Shown here in pieces: positions 23,624-35,189 of a DNA stretch of 64,000 bases (its first letter is position 1; each line of letters begins with the position of its first letter). The position numbers and the translations under genes are program-made. The notes under the pieces are model-generated. The model was not told the origin of the DNA, did not search any database, and worked only from the letters and a program-made list of their open reading frames with translations. Source of the stretch: Paraphaeosphaeria minitans (lineage: Eukaryota > Ascomycota > Dothideomycetes > Pleosporales > Didymosphaeriaceae); contig WJXW01000012.1 of the NCBI GenBank assembly GCA_015832175.1, positions 888,001-952,000 of the forward strand, given 5' to 3'.

Positions 23624-23866
23624 TTACCAGACATCCGCAAAGGCATACCGCGCTCTAGTCGCCCCCAGCATCACATAAACCGGCCTCGACATGTAAGGCG
23701 GGTACACCGGTGCGCAGAGGATGTCGCCGTCTGATACGAAAGGCACCTGTGGGTCCGACTTGCTGGGTGTGAGAGGGGGCGCGATTATGGGACCAGTGAA
23801 AGGCTCCGTGAGAGAGACCATGGCTTCGTTTGCGGCACCGGCGCGATGCCTATTAGTTGCGTGCAT
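23624..23866 (-). CDS. possible small gene or 3' exon fragment
   Basis: An 80-residue frame from an internal Met. The second half reads like real protein (TGPIIAPPLTPSKSDPQ, SDGDILCAPVYPPYMSRPVY), with balanced composition unlike neighbouring non-coding frames. An acceptor-like aactaatag sits just inside the 5' end, so this could be the last exon of a gene whose earlier exons I cannot place, or a relic. No family is recognised and no signal peptide seen. Confidence 0.25.
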   Translation of the reverse strand: MHATNRHRAGAANEAMVSLTEPFTGPIIAPPLTPSKSDPQVPFVSDGDILCAPVYPPYMSRPVYVMLGATRARYAFADVW

Positions 23867-24588
23867 CACTCGTGCTGGTGGTGGCGTCGAATGCGTGGTC
23901 AATCTCTCACGCACCAGTGACAGAATCTACAGTTCGAGCATTTCGTACAGAACTACGATCGTAGGGTTGCATGAGGATTTTGCTTGGCTAGTTGCTGAGA
24001 GATTGCGTACGTTGTCTTGTTCTGTGTAGGAGTTTGAACGATGCTGTCACTAAGATGTCTCTGTAGAAGAGTTCTAGATCAGGTGCATTAAGCCTCACAT
24101 TCTGAGATACTTTTCCGTTAGCAGTGGACTTCAAATGAAAGCGCAAATTTACACCGCTTACCACATACTACCTATCATACAAGTACACTACTAAAAGACA
24201 TAGCACCGACTACAAAAACAAAATGCACCCCACCTCTCCCCAAACTCGAGCAATCAGGCCCCACCAGAACCAGCTACACTATTCTACTTCTATGATACTT
24301 GAAATCGACAAGGGCGTAACTACTATGCATATCGTCCTGCGACTGTGACATTCGTGGAGGGGCATGCGCAGCTGTGGAGGTTGACCATTCACAGTCTCCC
24401 CCCTACCGAGCAAATCATACTCCTCCCTGGTCCCGTTAGCTACAGAACGAGAAGAATTCAACTTGGGCTCGACCGCAAACACTAGGGCTTTCTTACTGAG
24501 GAGTAAGCGCTCGAGCCGCCTCTGCACGCTTCTTCGTAGGTTTCTTAGGCGGACAGGGGGCCTTTTTGTCCAGGAGCTTATGGAGCTA

Positions 24589-25169
24589 TTATTCGTACTC
24601 TTGTTCTTCGTCTTCTTCGTCTTCTTCGTCATCGTCAACTTCTTCGTCGCCATCCTCTTCGTCGTCGCTAACTTCTTCGTCGTCAACTTCTTCTTCTACT
24701 TTGTCTTCTTTGTCTTCAAAGTCCTCGGGACGGGGCCTAAAAGTTGGAAGTGCTTGCATGCGGAGCTCTAAGTGGGGCTCGTAATGTACGGCATGGATCG
24801 ATTTCGCCTTCCTTGCTACCTCGAACATCATTAGAAGGTACAACTCGACGACCAGGCTTCTTCTTATCCGCTTTGGTCTCCTTCGCGGTAGGCTTCTTCG
24901 GAGCTGGCTTCTCCAGAGCGGGCTTCTTCGGAGCGGGCTTCTTCTTCTGCACCCGACCAGTCCTAGTAACAGACGTCGGCTTCTTCTTATTCTTCTGGAC
25001 TGTTCTGTTGGCTGGTGGTAATGCAGGCACTACCACCCCTTGTGCCCTCTTCGTCATCGCAGACTCCCTGTAAAAGCCTTCCGGCTTAGCGGCATTCTGG
25101 GAATGCGTCAGTACACGCTTCGTTGTGTGGATAGGACCATATACTTACCCGCGCACTGCGTCGTACCAT
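24589..25169 (-). CDS. small hypothetical protein: Lys/Pro-rich half, then Asp/Glu-rich tail
   Basis: Exons 25149-25169, 24820-25096 and 24589-24767 give 158 aa. The start is MVRRSAR-NAAKPEGFYRESAM. A basic stretch of KKP/KKPAPKKP repeats follows (about residues 45-90), resembling linker-histone-like tails. A short hinge (LRMQALPTFRPRPEDF) leads to about 50 residues almost entirely Glu/Asp. Intron 1 is canonical (gtaagt, tactgac, cccag). Intron 2 (24768-24819, gtagca...cttag) is weaker but is what joins the two frames. The frame ends in two consecutive stops (TAA TAG). In-frame sequence beyond them is again Lys/Pro-rich (KKAPCPPKKPTKKRAEAARA), so the annotated end may reflect a mutation. A nuclear role is inference only. 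Confidence 0.55.
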
Positions 25170-25943
25170 TTTTATTAAAGAGAAGACAGGAAGCGCCTAC
25201 GCAGACTTGTGAATGGAAGTGCTTCTGGTTCGCAGAGAGGTATATTAGAAGCAAGATATGAAGCTGGGTTATTGCGTGCAAGGCCTAGAGTCGAATCGTA
25301 TTTTCAGTCTGATAGAATTCTATCTTTCGGTCGAGCAGCTCCACGTTTAATACTGTGTCCATCTCGTCCTGCAACCAATCCGGAACAAACAGGAAGTGAA
25401 CAAAGACGCGAAAGACTTGCGCAGTCTAGGAGCGAACGATTGTGAGTTTCTGCTCCGTACAGCCTTCAGGGTTCTTTGTCTGTGTTATTGTGAAAGCGAG
25501 GACAGTCAGGTGTTGTGAGACGACATAGTAGTCTTTGTGTGAAAGGAGGCGCCACATATCAGACGTTGGTCGCTCAGGGTCTCGCTGACCCCCCCGCAGG
25601 AACGAGAAGATGGACCACGTGGCTCTGATATGCTGCTGCTGTTATCGGGAGCAGGAACGTACTGTAAAACTTTTACCGCATCACCAGTGCGAATGGGTAT
25701 GAGAAGACATGCCCTAGAAGAAGAAGACCATCAACTGATGTGGGTGTATGACTAGGCAGAAATATAGTTGACATTTGACATGGACTTAACGATGCCGCTC
25801 AATTAACGCTTTCAATAAATGTACCGCTCAATCCAATCATACTAATTCGGCCTCGTGGTATGGATATACAAGTCGCTGGGACAACGTCAAACATGTGCAA
25901 AACTTCGAGACCTTGGTTGGGTATTAATAATCGTATGGAAAGC
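25170..25943. other. intergenic, no feature seen
   Basis: Promoter side of the Lys/Pro-acidic gene and 3' flank of EXO1. No coding frame, repeat or RNA gene is supported. Confidence 0.5.
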
Positions 25944-28223
25944 TCATGCGCTGAATGCGAATCTTCCAAGATTCAGAAGCGGCTTGCGGGGTGAGCATAT
26001 GCTCTCTGCGTCGCTCGACTCTGGTACGAGCAGTTCTTCGCTTCCTTTCACTTGAAGTTGCTGATAAGGCGTCGCCGGTCTAGGCGGAGTTTCCTCTGTA
26101 TCGCTGGCAGGCACCTCTACCTCGGTCCCTGCGACAGCCCGGGTGGTGGCTTCTACCAAAATTTCGTCTTCAAAGTCCCCAACCACAGCCGTATCTGTTG
26201 TACCAAGCGCGAGAATATGTTCTCGTCGAGCGTGACGGCTGATAGAAGTGGGCTTGAGCGCTATTGCGTTCCGAGCGGATGGTGGTTTCGATGATGTGGG
26301 TGGGGTCAAAGGAGAAGAGGTAGTTGCACCGTACGAGAATCTCGAGCGCAGATTGTTAAGCTGTCTCGATAAGGGAGCACTGAAAATGGACTCAGGCTCA
26401 GGACTGCCAAAGGAAGTTGCAGGCGTGATCTCGCCGGCATCTTGGGTTTCCTGTGACGTTCCTAGTGTAGAACTTGATAAAACACTCGACGGTGAATCAC
26501 TAGCCCTGCTAGAGATGAAACTGTCCTTGAACACCTTCATCTTCTTTCTTGGAGAAGGCCCACTTCCTTCCGGATCTACAAGGCCGGCCATGGCTTCCTC
26601 AATAGAATCGGCGGAATACAATTCGAAGTCCTTGCTGGATTGCCTCCTTCGAGTCTTGGTCTGGCGGAGAGATGGACTTGGCTCAGCAACCGACGAGGCA
26701 AAGAAGCGACTTCGCATGACATCACTTTCATTGGTTGCTGGCGTGCTGGCCTCAGTGCCCGAGCACAATCGCTGCCTCTTCGAGCGACTTGGTCCGGTCT
26801 GACTCGACGATACCGAATTTGAAAGGATACGTCTCGCTGGCTGAGGCGCGGTTTGAGCTCGTGGGGGTTGCTGTCGATGGCTGAATTGTGGAGCTGGGAC
26901 TGCATCCCAACCGGTGCTTGTTCGTTGTTGCTCCAGCAGCATTTGCTGACTAGGAGATGGCGTGAAGAGATTGACATCCAATTCCGCCAACGGAGTGCGC
27001 TTCATCTTGAAGAAGGAATCTATTGAACGACCTTGTTTGCTTATCGGTGTTTGTGAGGTAGAGATACTCGTCTGCGCTGGTCGGAGAGGTTTACCAGTCG
27101 GCTTATTCTGTGTTCGCGAGACCAAGGGCTGTTTCGAGCGTGGATGTAGTTCGCCACGTGCGACGCCATACGCAAAGCAAGAAGGTACTTGTTCTCCAAT
27201 GTAGGTCATTTGCGAGATGTTGATGTCAGGACCCGGGCTGGTGAGATTGACCAGCTGCTTGGACGTGGGACAATACACCCACGGGTAGAGAAAGGTATTT
27301 TCAGCCTGATAGAAGTCTTCCAGAAAGCCGTTCGGTACCTTGAACTTTCCATCAAACTGAACAGCCTTGACGAGGCGTTCGACCGTCTTATGCTTTCGCA
27401 ACATTCGATAGGCTGTCTTCAAGCCCATGCCGCCGATGCCAGCAAGGTAATCACAGCCGCTCAAGATGGCCATCCGCCTGAAGTCGGCATCGCTCCAGCC
27501 TACTAGGCTGACTTCCCTGCAGGCTGTGAAATGGCTCCGATTCACCTCGATGCACTCGCCGTATTTGTCGAGTTTGGTAATCAAGCATTTGGCGCCAAAG
27601 ACCAGTAGATCTGAATCCTCCGACAATATGCCATCGATGATCCCCTTACGTTCCAAGTAGGCCAGTTGTGAGTCTGCTTCGTACGGAGCGACAAGGTACT
27701 GGATGTTGTGGTGCTTGAGCTCTTCAATCAACATGTGCGCCATTTCCGGCGTTACATCGACCGACTTCTGGAGTTCCATGTGGGCTTGCGACGTCTTTCC
27801 GACCTTGAGGAGCTCCAGCCCAAGTCTTCTGCTTTCTTTCCGCTTCTCTCCCCGATCCTTTTCTGTGCCGGACTTGCTTGGGAGATTGTCGCCATCGAAC
27901 ACGAGGTAAGGGGTGACGCCGAAATGGACGAGCATGCGAACGCGGTTCATGGCAAAGTCGACAAATCTACCATCGTGAGCTGCTGTCCATCGTTGTGGAT
28001 CGCAATTGCCTACTTCGCGGTCGGTTTATCCTGGGCCAGCTCTATGGCGCAGGCAGCTGTGCCGCGGTGCAGCCATCCGTAGGCATCCACGCCAATGGTC
28101 TGCCCAGCAAACTTCTTGAGGCTGCATGGCTTCTGTACTGACTTCAGGAGCGGCAGGAGGCCTTTGCAAGGTAAGCAGGCATACGCGTAGCATGTTGGTC
28201 GAATACGTACCAGAGATGCCCAT
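25944..28223 (-). CDS. EXO1: exonuclease 1 (Rad2/FEN1 family)
   Basis: Exons 28211-28223 (13 nt), 28014-28161 and 25944-27966 give 727 aa, the usual fungal size. The nuclease core is intact: MGISGLLPLLKS, YGWLHRG, FDGD (Asp78), YEADSQLAYL (Glu150), then EDSDLLVFG with Asp171 and Asp173. These are the metal-binding acids of the family. A helix-hairpin-helix follows (LSGCDYLAGIGGMGLKTA). The C-terminal 400 residues are disordered, where Exo1 proteins bind mismatch repair and replication partners. Exo1 resects DNA ends 5' to 3' in mismatch repair and recombination. The 13-nt first exon encodes only MGIS plus one base; introns are 49 and 47 nt. Divergent from TMA16. Confidence 0.95.
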
Positions 28224-28577
28224 TGTGCCGCGGGGCCGGCGGCGCGTCGAAGCCTACCAAAGGCTTGAAAGGGTCGCCTGCTATTGCAGCATTGCCGCTC
28301 ACACAGGTTCAGGGAGGCGTCGCTGTTGGCGGTCGTCGATTGCGTGTCAGTTGGGAGGGTACCTAGAGGAAGAGTAGAGCCCGCCCGGAGTCGTACTCGA
28401 CGCGTCGCACCGGCCTTTGACGCGCCAGGCGGGATGGTCGAGGGTCGTACCTGCCCTTGCGAGCCACACTTATTAGCCACCACGCTAGGTAAGCGCTCTG
28501 CAGTCCTTCCCCAGCAAAATTTCTGGCCGGCGACGACCTTCTAAAATCCGCATTAAACCTCAACAAATTCACACCAA
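28224..28577. promoter_or_regulatory. divergent promoter, EXO1 / TMA16
   Basis: A 354-bp interval between two gene starts. No coding frame is supported. The TMA16-proximal side is AC-rich (cattaaacctcaacaaattc). Confidence 0.5.
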
Positions 28578-29166
28578 ATGCCGAGCCACCGCATGAGCAA
28601 GGTGCAGAAGCACATTACCAAGAAGAAGGGCAAGAATGTCGCTCTTCATGAGAACAGCCGGGATACACGCCGTCTGCAAAGTGCTGCTCAACGTGACGAC
28701 AAGATCAATCGTCTGTCTTCGGTACGAGAAAAGCAGAACCGTCCGTACCGTGAGTACTTGTTCGTGTTTCAGTCTTGCGATTCGCTAACTCAATGAAGTT
28801 CTTCGCATTAAATCATTCCAGTCATATACTATGGAGCATGCGTCTCCACTATCTACACCAGAAGTACAGGCCATGATCGACGACTTCCTTGGTCGTGATG
28901 ACGAAGAGTTGGCGACATTGAAATCAGAACGTCGTCCTGGAAGACCGCCTTCGACACGCGAAACACTGTTGAGGCAAAACCAGGCCGTGGAGCAAGGCGA
29001 GTACGCCTCTGGCTTCTGGGTGCCCGACCTTGAGGACGCCGAGAACCTGAAGCAGCTGAAGAAATGGAACGGCGAGTGGTCAGGTCTCCCTACGCTTAAG
29101 TTTTCCCGTATTTCCAAAGATGGAGTCAACCGAGAGTCAAGCTTCCCCCCCAAAGGGCTTTCATGA
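28578..29166 (+). CDS. TMA16: TMA16, ribosome biogenesis / translation-machinery-associated protein
   Basis: Exons 28578-28749 and 28799-29166 give 179 aa. The N-terminus is the hallmark basic block MSKVQKHITKKKGKNVALHE followed by NSRDTRRLQ. The C-terminal half has GFWVPDLEDAENLKQLKKWN and a conserved end. Tma16 binds pre-60S particles in the nucleus. The intron (gtgagt...tgaag, branch gctaact) joins NRPY to LLRIKSF. Translation could also begin at the second Met (28593), which fits some homologues. Confidence 0.9.
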
Positions 29167-30175
29167 GCGGTATCAGCAACACTCCCAAGCGAGGGATGGC
29201 TTTACGGCGTCTTTGCACTGTACAGTGCGGGATTTGGAACACCGTACAGGTCGCGACGAGATATATCAACAGCCATTGTGGGTAGCAAAACTCTGCCATA
29301 CAATCATCGCCGTTGCCATTGCAGGCAACTCAACATGGAGCGCGGGCATCTGCGTACTTTCAAGAGCAAAGTGGCACCAAAAGCGAAGAGAAGGAATGCC
29401 CAAGCTGCAACCCGCATTAGAGCGTCGCCGAACCTTTGGTTGGACCTGCAAGCTGGTTTACTCTGGGTGGCAATGAAAGAGCGAACGATAGTTCGCAGCA
29501 GACCACGATACATAGCAATACTGAGCAACGGTACCAAAGCTTTTTGGAGCAGAAATTCCGATGCTCACATCTGAATGACAATGCTAAGTGGACTTTGACT
29601 ATGATTCGGGATCCAAGCGATGCATGTTCTTCTCCACATGAAAAGAAGGTTGAGAGTCCCCGCTGTTGTGATTTTTTCGGGCCAGCGATTTTTTCGGGCC
29701 AGCTGGAACAACCTACAAGCACCTTGAGACATGGTTCGTGACGCCCGAGCATGTCCAATACATCGCAATACGAGGCAGGCAGCCACTGAAACCCGGAGAC
29801 AGTATTCATCGTGCACAAGATCTGGTGCCCGATAAGATCATGCCTATCTGAGACATAGCAGCTGTCCTGACTGGGCGGGACTAGGGCTTGCGTCGCAGCT
29901 GTTTTTATACAGATTCATTGCCTCGGGTTTGTGGATTTGCAACAGTAGATGGTCCGATTTTCCAGTGTACACGCATTACATGCATGAATGAAACAAAACG
30001 CATGTAAAGAACGAAGTCTTTCAGTCTCTCGGCGGTGACAAATCAGAGGCCGGCGGATTGGTGTTAGCGGATACACTAGCCTATAACAAATTAGCCTCAC
30101 CATCCTCCAGATATGGTTTTCGCGCTGCGTCACGTTCCCGGACCCTCCACCCATTCTCACACCCTCGCGCCCAAC
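29167..30175. other. intergenic, about 1 kb
   Basis: No supported gene. A duplicated ttttttcgggccagc-like element occurs at about 29672-29702. The start-proximal 60 bases before TAN1 are CCAC/CTC-rich. Confidence 0.5.
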
Positions 30176-31558
30176 ATGGCTACCGACCCGAGGAAGCGGA
30201 AAGCGGGCCCCGATCAGCGGGACGGAGGTAACAGGAAGAAGTCCAAGGTAAGCCCTTTCCTTACGAAGCAGGTCGGGAAGTGCCTTGGCACCAAGCTGCC
30301 TCTCTCGCCTCGCATTTCCTTTATTCCTGTTTTTACATTCCTAAGTGGTTCATAGGGCAGGCAGAAATGGACGGTCCCAGGTGGCGAGAACCGGGGGATT
30401 CAACCTGGCGACACTGGTATCTGGGTGACATGCGCCATGAACAAAGAAGCACCAACAGTCTTCGACTTGCGACAATTGTTCGACAAGGTAAGTGCACGCC
30501 ATCGCGCTATATATGGAGCTTCATCGATTCCGGTGGGCAGATGCCGATCATTGTGTAGTATGCGTCACAGCTGTACGGTGATACCCAGGAAGCCGAGGCA
30601 GCTGAGGGTGAAAATTCCGGAGCAAGCGACGTCGACATCGAAAGCGAGATCAAGAAAGAAGTTGAAGGAATCCGGAAACCGAACGTGGATCCGCTGTTCA
30701 AGAACATCAAACTGCCGGGGCAATGCTGTAAGCTGTACCATCGTCGTGGTTTTTCCATGCTGGATGCTGAATTTGGCCAGTGATATTCTTTAAGACTCGC
30801 TCACCCGTTGAGCCCGTCTCGTTCCTCCACAAGATCTGTCAGGATACCGCAGACGGCAATGAGCCTCAGCGATGCCGTTTCGTGAAGAGGCTGACGCCGC
30901 TTTCGGCCATTGGTAAAATCGCAGGAAATGGCTTGAAGGACGTTGCTACCGAGGTCCTTGCTCCGCACTTTCATGGGCCTGAGCAGACCGGGAAAAAAGT
31001 AAGTTGATCTCATCTCGATCTTGAAACGAAAGAAAAATGCGTTTTTGCGTATTCCTCTGCAGCTAGATGAAAGCACACTAATCAACTGCGCAGTTCGCTA
31101 TCCGAGTCAATATCCGAAACAATAAACAAATTTCCCGAGATGAGATCATCCAACAGGTTGCAGCCCTCGTGGGCAAGGGCCACAAGGTCAATCTTTCGGA
31201 TTACGATCGACTGATTCTCGTGGAGGTTTACCAGGTATGAAATATTACACGTGCCCGTCGCATGTTCGCTGGCGTTTGTGGCATTTGTGGCATTTGTGGC
31301 GTTTTCTTGACAATCGGTGCTAACGGACCGCAGAGTGTCGTAGGCATGAGCGTAGTGGGTTCAGATTACGACAAGCTCAAGAAATACAATCTCGCCGAGT
31401 TGCGCGACAATACTATTTCCGGGGACCAGAAGGAAGTAGTAGACGACAACACTACCTCCAAGGACCAGAATGAGGTACTAGACGGCAACAGCCCCAGGAT
31501 CCCAGAGGAAGTAGCAGACGACAAAGCTGTCTCAAAGGACCAGAAGGAACCAACATAG
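30176..31558 (+). CDS. TAN1: TAN1/THUMPD1-type tRNA acetylation adaptor
   Basis: Six exons (30176-30247, 30365-30487, 30559-30727, 30781-30998, 31094-31234, 31334-31558) give about 315 aa. A basic start (RKRKAGPDQRDGGNRKKSK) precedes GDTGIWVTCAMNKEAP. The THUMP domain covers roughly residues 120-265 (LIFFKTRSPVEPVSFLHKIC, CRFVKRLTPLSAIGKIAGNG, DYDRLILVEVYQSVVGMSVV). Tan1 binds tRNA and helps Kre33/NAT10 make N4-acetylcytidine 12 in tRNA-Ser and tRNA-Leu. The acceptor of intron 1 is ambiguous (30355 or 30364, nine bases apart, same frame). The last about 50 residues are four degenerate acidic repeats of the type DNTTSKDQNEVLD, absent from the core family. Confidence 0.88.
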
Positions 31559-32676
31559 GTCTAAATGCATCGAAACACAGGTCGACCAAATCGACAAGAT
31601 GTTGCAGCCCTGGCGCCAGGGCGTTTGCAGCGATAGCACATCCCGCGCTGGACACTTGAAACTGGACAGACCCTGATGGATGTCATTGCAGGCTGCAGGT
31701 GCGGTTATACGAGGGAATCCCACCGAACAGGATGCGACACCACAAAACCACAAATGGTTCCAGGAGGTTGGCCTGACGTGTTCACCGATGTCGTCTCCAG
31801 AGACTCGGGTCCCGCCAAGGTTATCATGGTGTTAGAAGTCCGATGGATGCCGCTTGCTGAGTGCGCATTCAAGCGATCTATTCGCTTGTGAGAGTTCAGC
31901 TGGGGGTGATTTAGCGGTGTACAATGCCCTGGTTCTATCACGAACACCAGCCTCAATCTAGACTACCGAATTTCTGCATGATACATCAGTACAATCGATC
32001 CGACGATTCCACGATCATTTGTCGTGCATGGTTGCTTTGCTCCCGAACATTTGGCTGACAGCTCCACCAATAAGGGCGTGCATTAAACGACACCAGGAGG
32101 TGATGCACTTGTTCCTAATCAGGACTTGTTAGACGAACATTGACGCAGCCATCCCAGCACCCAGGAACGCCTCCCACGATCCTGTTCGAGATCCGTTTGC
32201 CTGGCCTGCCCGGGCACCGAATGACAGCACTGCTCGTTAGGCCCCGCGCAGCTGTGTTGCTTCTGGACTACCTAGGCCCAGATGGAAATAACCCTGATGC
32301 ACTACGAAGTCGTGCGCAGCACAAGTCGGTCAAGCCTGCACGCGCATAATGGCGTGGGTGAATCGTCAACAACCAGATGCGTCGGTGACAGGCACACGTC
32401 CTTTCACTTCAAATATCTCAATATCTTCGGTCTTGCTCGGACGATCAGATCAAGCCGTGATTTCAACGCCTGAAACTACGCATGTTACTCTGATCGCCGA
32501 CTGGACTGTTTATGTTATCCAAGCTGCGCTCGACATTACTCCGCCTTTACCTTCAGATGATTCAAATCTAGCATAACAGACGCATCATGCAGATGTAACT
32601 ATCCCTTCATTTCCAGTATTTCGTTGCCTTGCTGACATTACCCCATCCAAGTCTCTCGCTTCAAATTTCAGTCGAG
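31559..32676. other. intergenic with unassigned short frames
   Basis: Two plus frames (32140-32349 and 32349-32576) have moderate coding appearance, for example ILFEIRLPGLPGHRM and SVLLGRSDQAVIS. I can neither join them nor assign a family. They may be a relic. No repeat or RNA gene seen. Confidence 0.4.
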
Positions 32677-33824
32677 ATGCATCTGCCTCCTCTCGATGTG
32701 GCCGTCTACCCCGTGGTCACCATAAACCAGGACAGACATGCTAGCAGATCAGCTCGAGCGTCGTCTGCAGTCTCGAGCATTTACACTTCATCGTCGGCGT
32801 CTTCTCCCATATGTGCACCTTCCGCCAACTTCTCCGGCATTCAAAGAGCTATTCAAAGCGTCTTTCGCTCTTCCAAGATCACTGTACAGAAAGCAGAGCG
32901 CCTTCCTGGACGTCTACACCAAGTCTACAGGGCACAATTGGCCGATGGTAGCGTCTTTGTCCTGAAGTGCCCGCCTCATGTGTCAAGTCGAGCTCTCCGA
33001 CATGAAAAACATGGTCTAGAAACCGAACTCAAAACGCTTCGCTATCTCCGCGACTATTGTCAAGGACAACTACCGGTGCCGGAAGTGTACCAGTATCAAG
33101 ATCATGGAGGAGTTCTTGGGTCGCCATTCCTGCTGATGAGCTTTGTTCAAGGGAGGAAACTCGCTGAAATGCTCCCGTACCTCTCCACGCACGAACGTAA
33201 CGCGATCGACCGAACCTTGGGCGCTTACATGCGAACCATCACAATGCTCAACGCGCAGCAGTTCGGTATGACACACAACGTGTTCGCAAACAAAGGCAGT
33301 GTATCCTGGCGCGAAGAGTTCCGCGCTCTTCTGGAATCGGCGCTGCGGGATTGCGAAGACATGCTCATCACACTGCCGTACGACAAAATTCGATTCTACA
33401 ACGAACAAAGCCTCCACAACCTCGAAGAAGTCCAGACGCCTTGCATGGTAGCGATGGACATGTGCGACCCGCATAGCGTGCTTGTAGACGAGCAAACCAA
33501 GCAAGTCACCGGCCTGATTGGCTTCTCGAACGTGATCTGGGGCGACCCTCTCATGAACGAAGCTATTGCGAATGGAAGCGACGCCTTTTTCGAGGGCTAC
33601 GGGGAGAGGCCTCCGCTATCAGCAGGACCTCACACCCGAAAGTTGATGTACGTCGTACGATGAGCGAATAGAGTGGAACTGATACAGCTAGCTACGCGAT
33701 ATACCGCGCGACAGTGCAGATAGCCTCGCTCCACTACCGTCCACAGCCCCGCGTCAACGACACCGATGCACGGCGCTCATTGACATACGCAATCAACAGC
33801 CTTGAAACAATCCTGAAATCTTGA
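32677..33824 (+). CDS. APH/choline-kinase-fold phosphotransferase-like protein, probably catalytically dead
   Basis: Exons 32677-33647 and 33692-33824 give 367 aa. After a Ser-rich N-terminus come the N-lobe (HQVYRAQLADGSVFVLKCPP, with Lys in the VLK position) and LRYLRDYCQGQLPVPEVYQY. LGSPFLLMSFVQGRKLAEML is typical of the aminoglycoside phosphotransferase family. In the catalytic loop, where the family has HGDxHPGN and then IDWE, this protein has MDMCDPHSVLVD and LIGFSNVIWGDP. The catalytic Asp, the metal-binding Asn and the second Asp all appear replaced. The 44-nt intron (gtacgt...gctag) is needed to reach IYAIYRATVQIASLHYRP, the expected C-terminal helices; without it the frame stops early. 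The ligand is unknown. Confidence 0.75.
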
Positions 33825-35189
33825 TATCGTTCTCATGGTGTCACGCTACTGGAATAGCAATATTAGATGAATGGGATCTTGTGATGCAGAGAATCCGGCG
33901 TTACATCAGATGGGGTGTTCTTCAGCTCCTTGTTCTTTCCGGATGGTAGTTTGTCCGTTCGTGGTTTCAACAAGCGAGGGTGTTTCTCGCCGATGTCATG
34001 AGCTGCACGGAACGTCTTGGTCGTGGCCATTCAATGCTTCCTTCCAGATCGCGCAGCCCCTAGCTAAGATGCTTGCAGGCCATGAGTGTGGTGCGGTTGG
34101 TTCTCCTTCGGCTATGCAACATGATTGCATGTGCATGAGCTCACGGCCTTACACTTCGCTATTCCTTGCCCATTTGGTAACGCTGGTTGTCTCTTTATTT
34201 CGTGACATGTTGATGCAGAAGCGGTCCAGGCCTTTTCCTTCTCGTACGATATTGTGGACGCCTTGGGTTACAATCATCTTGAGGACAGGCCTCGATGATT
34301 ATATCAAATGTTATCAAGCGAGGCGCATGAACGAAGGCTCTCCAGAGATCTCGGTACTGCACATCAAAGTGTAGTTGCAAGGTTGTTGATGGTGATTGCA
34401 TTACGTTCTTCATCAGCGAAAACGCCGCGCTGGATCGTGTATCACTAGATTACATGCCTTCTAACGCCTTTAATCTTCCGATGAGTAGATACATAATCAA
34501 GCGCGACTTGAGTTCCCTTCCCCTACAAAATTTGCTAACGTAGGGAATCCGAAGACGCCAATGTAACAACATAGTTCGAAAACTTATCAAGCCAATATCA
34601 ACCCAACCCCTTCACCAACCCAGCGAACCCTCCTCGAACCCATCCTTCGGTTACCCTTCCTATTCCCCATTCCCATTTCACCACGCTATACCAAAACGGC
34701 TAGCCCCGTACAACTTAGATACTCCTTCGCTCACCCCTGTCGTTGCATCCACCAATCACATCGAAGGCCGTCTTACCCTCGCCTACCCTTGCGCGGGGAT
34801 TTTGCGCGGTTGGTGCTAGAGCGTGAGAAATCACAAGCAAAGCGGAGGACTTGACTACGTGCAGGAAACCGGGAAGACAGGGAGAAGCGAGTGCAGGGGA
34901 GAGCGAGGAAATAGGCGAACTCGAGGTGTGTAGGTAAGATGACATGCACCGGTCGGATGCTGGCATCCAGAGATCGTGCAGCGAATATCGTCGTGGTCGC
35001 CTAGGTGTAGATAGTGCGCTGGCGGTGAGTATGGACCCTGTTCAATGCCCACAAGTAATCTTCGCTTGCGAAAGAGACGAAGAAATGAGCTAGTCCGTGG
35101 GTGTCAGCCTGAGAAGAAGGTGAGCAAGTAGTCGCCGACTGTGAAGTCAGCTTGTATCGTTTGCTTTACCGTACCTATGCCAGACCTCG
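33825..35189. other. intergenic, 1.4 kb
   Basis: The 167-codon plus frame at 33871-34374 has no domain and no support. A CT/AC-rich stretch lies at 34590-34760. Nothing else seen. Confidence 0.45.

Larger units (their letters stand above)
23078..24588. other. intergenic with GTA microsatellite
   Basis: Lies between the mucin-like gene and the Lys/Pro-acidic gene. Holds the GTA repeat and one coding-looking minus frame (listed separately); otherwise nothing. Confidence 0.5.

Noticed and set aside
24463..24771. Phe/Val-rich plus frame, apparently a membrane peptide
   Set aside because: Antisense of the Glu/Asp-rich exon (ttcttcgtc repeats), so hydrophobicity is an artefact.
33871..34374. 167-codon plus frame after the APH-like gene
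   Set aside because: Composition rich in Cys, Met and Trp without motif; likely chance.
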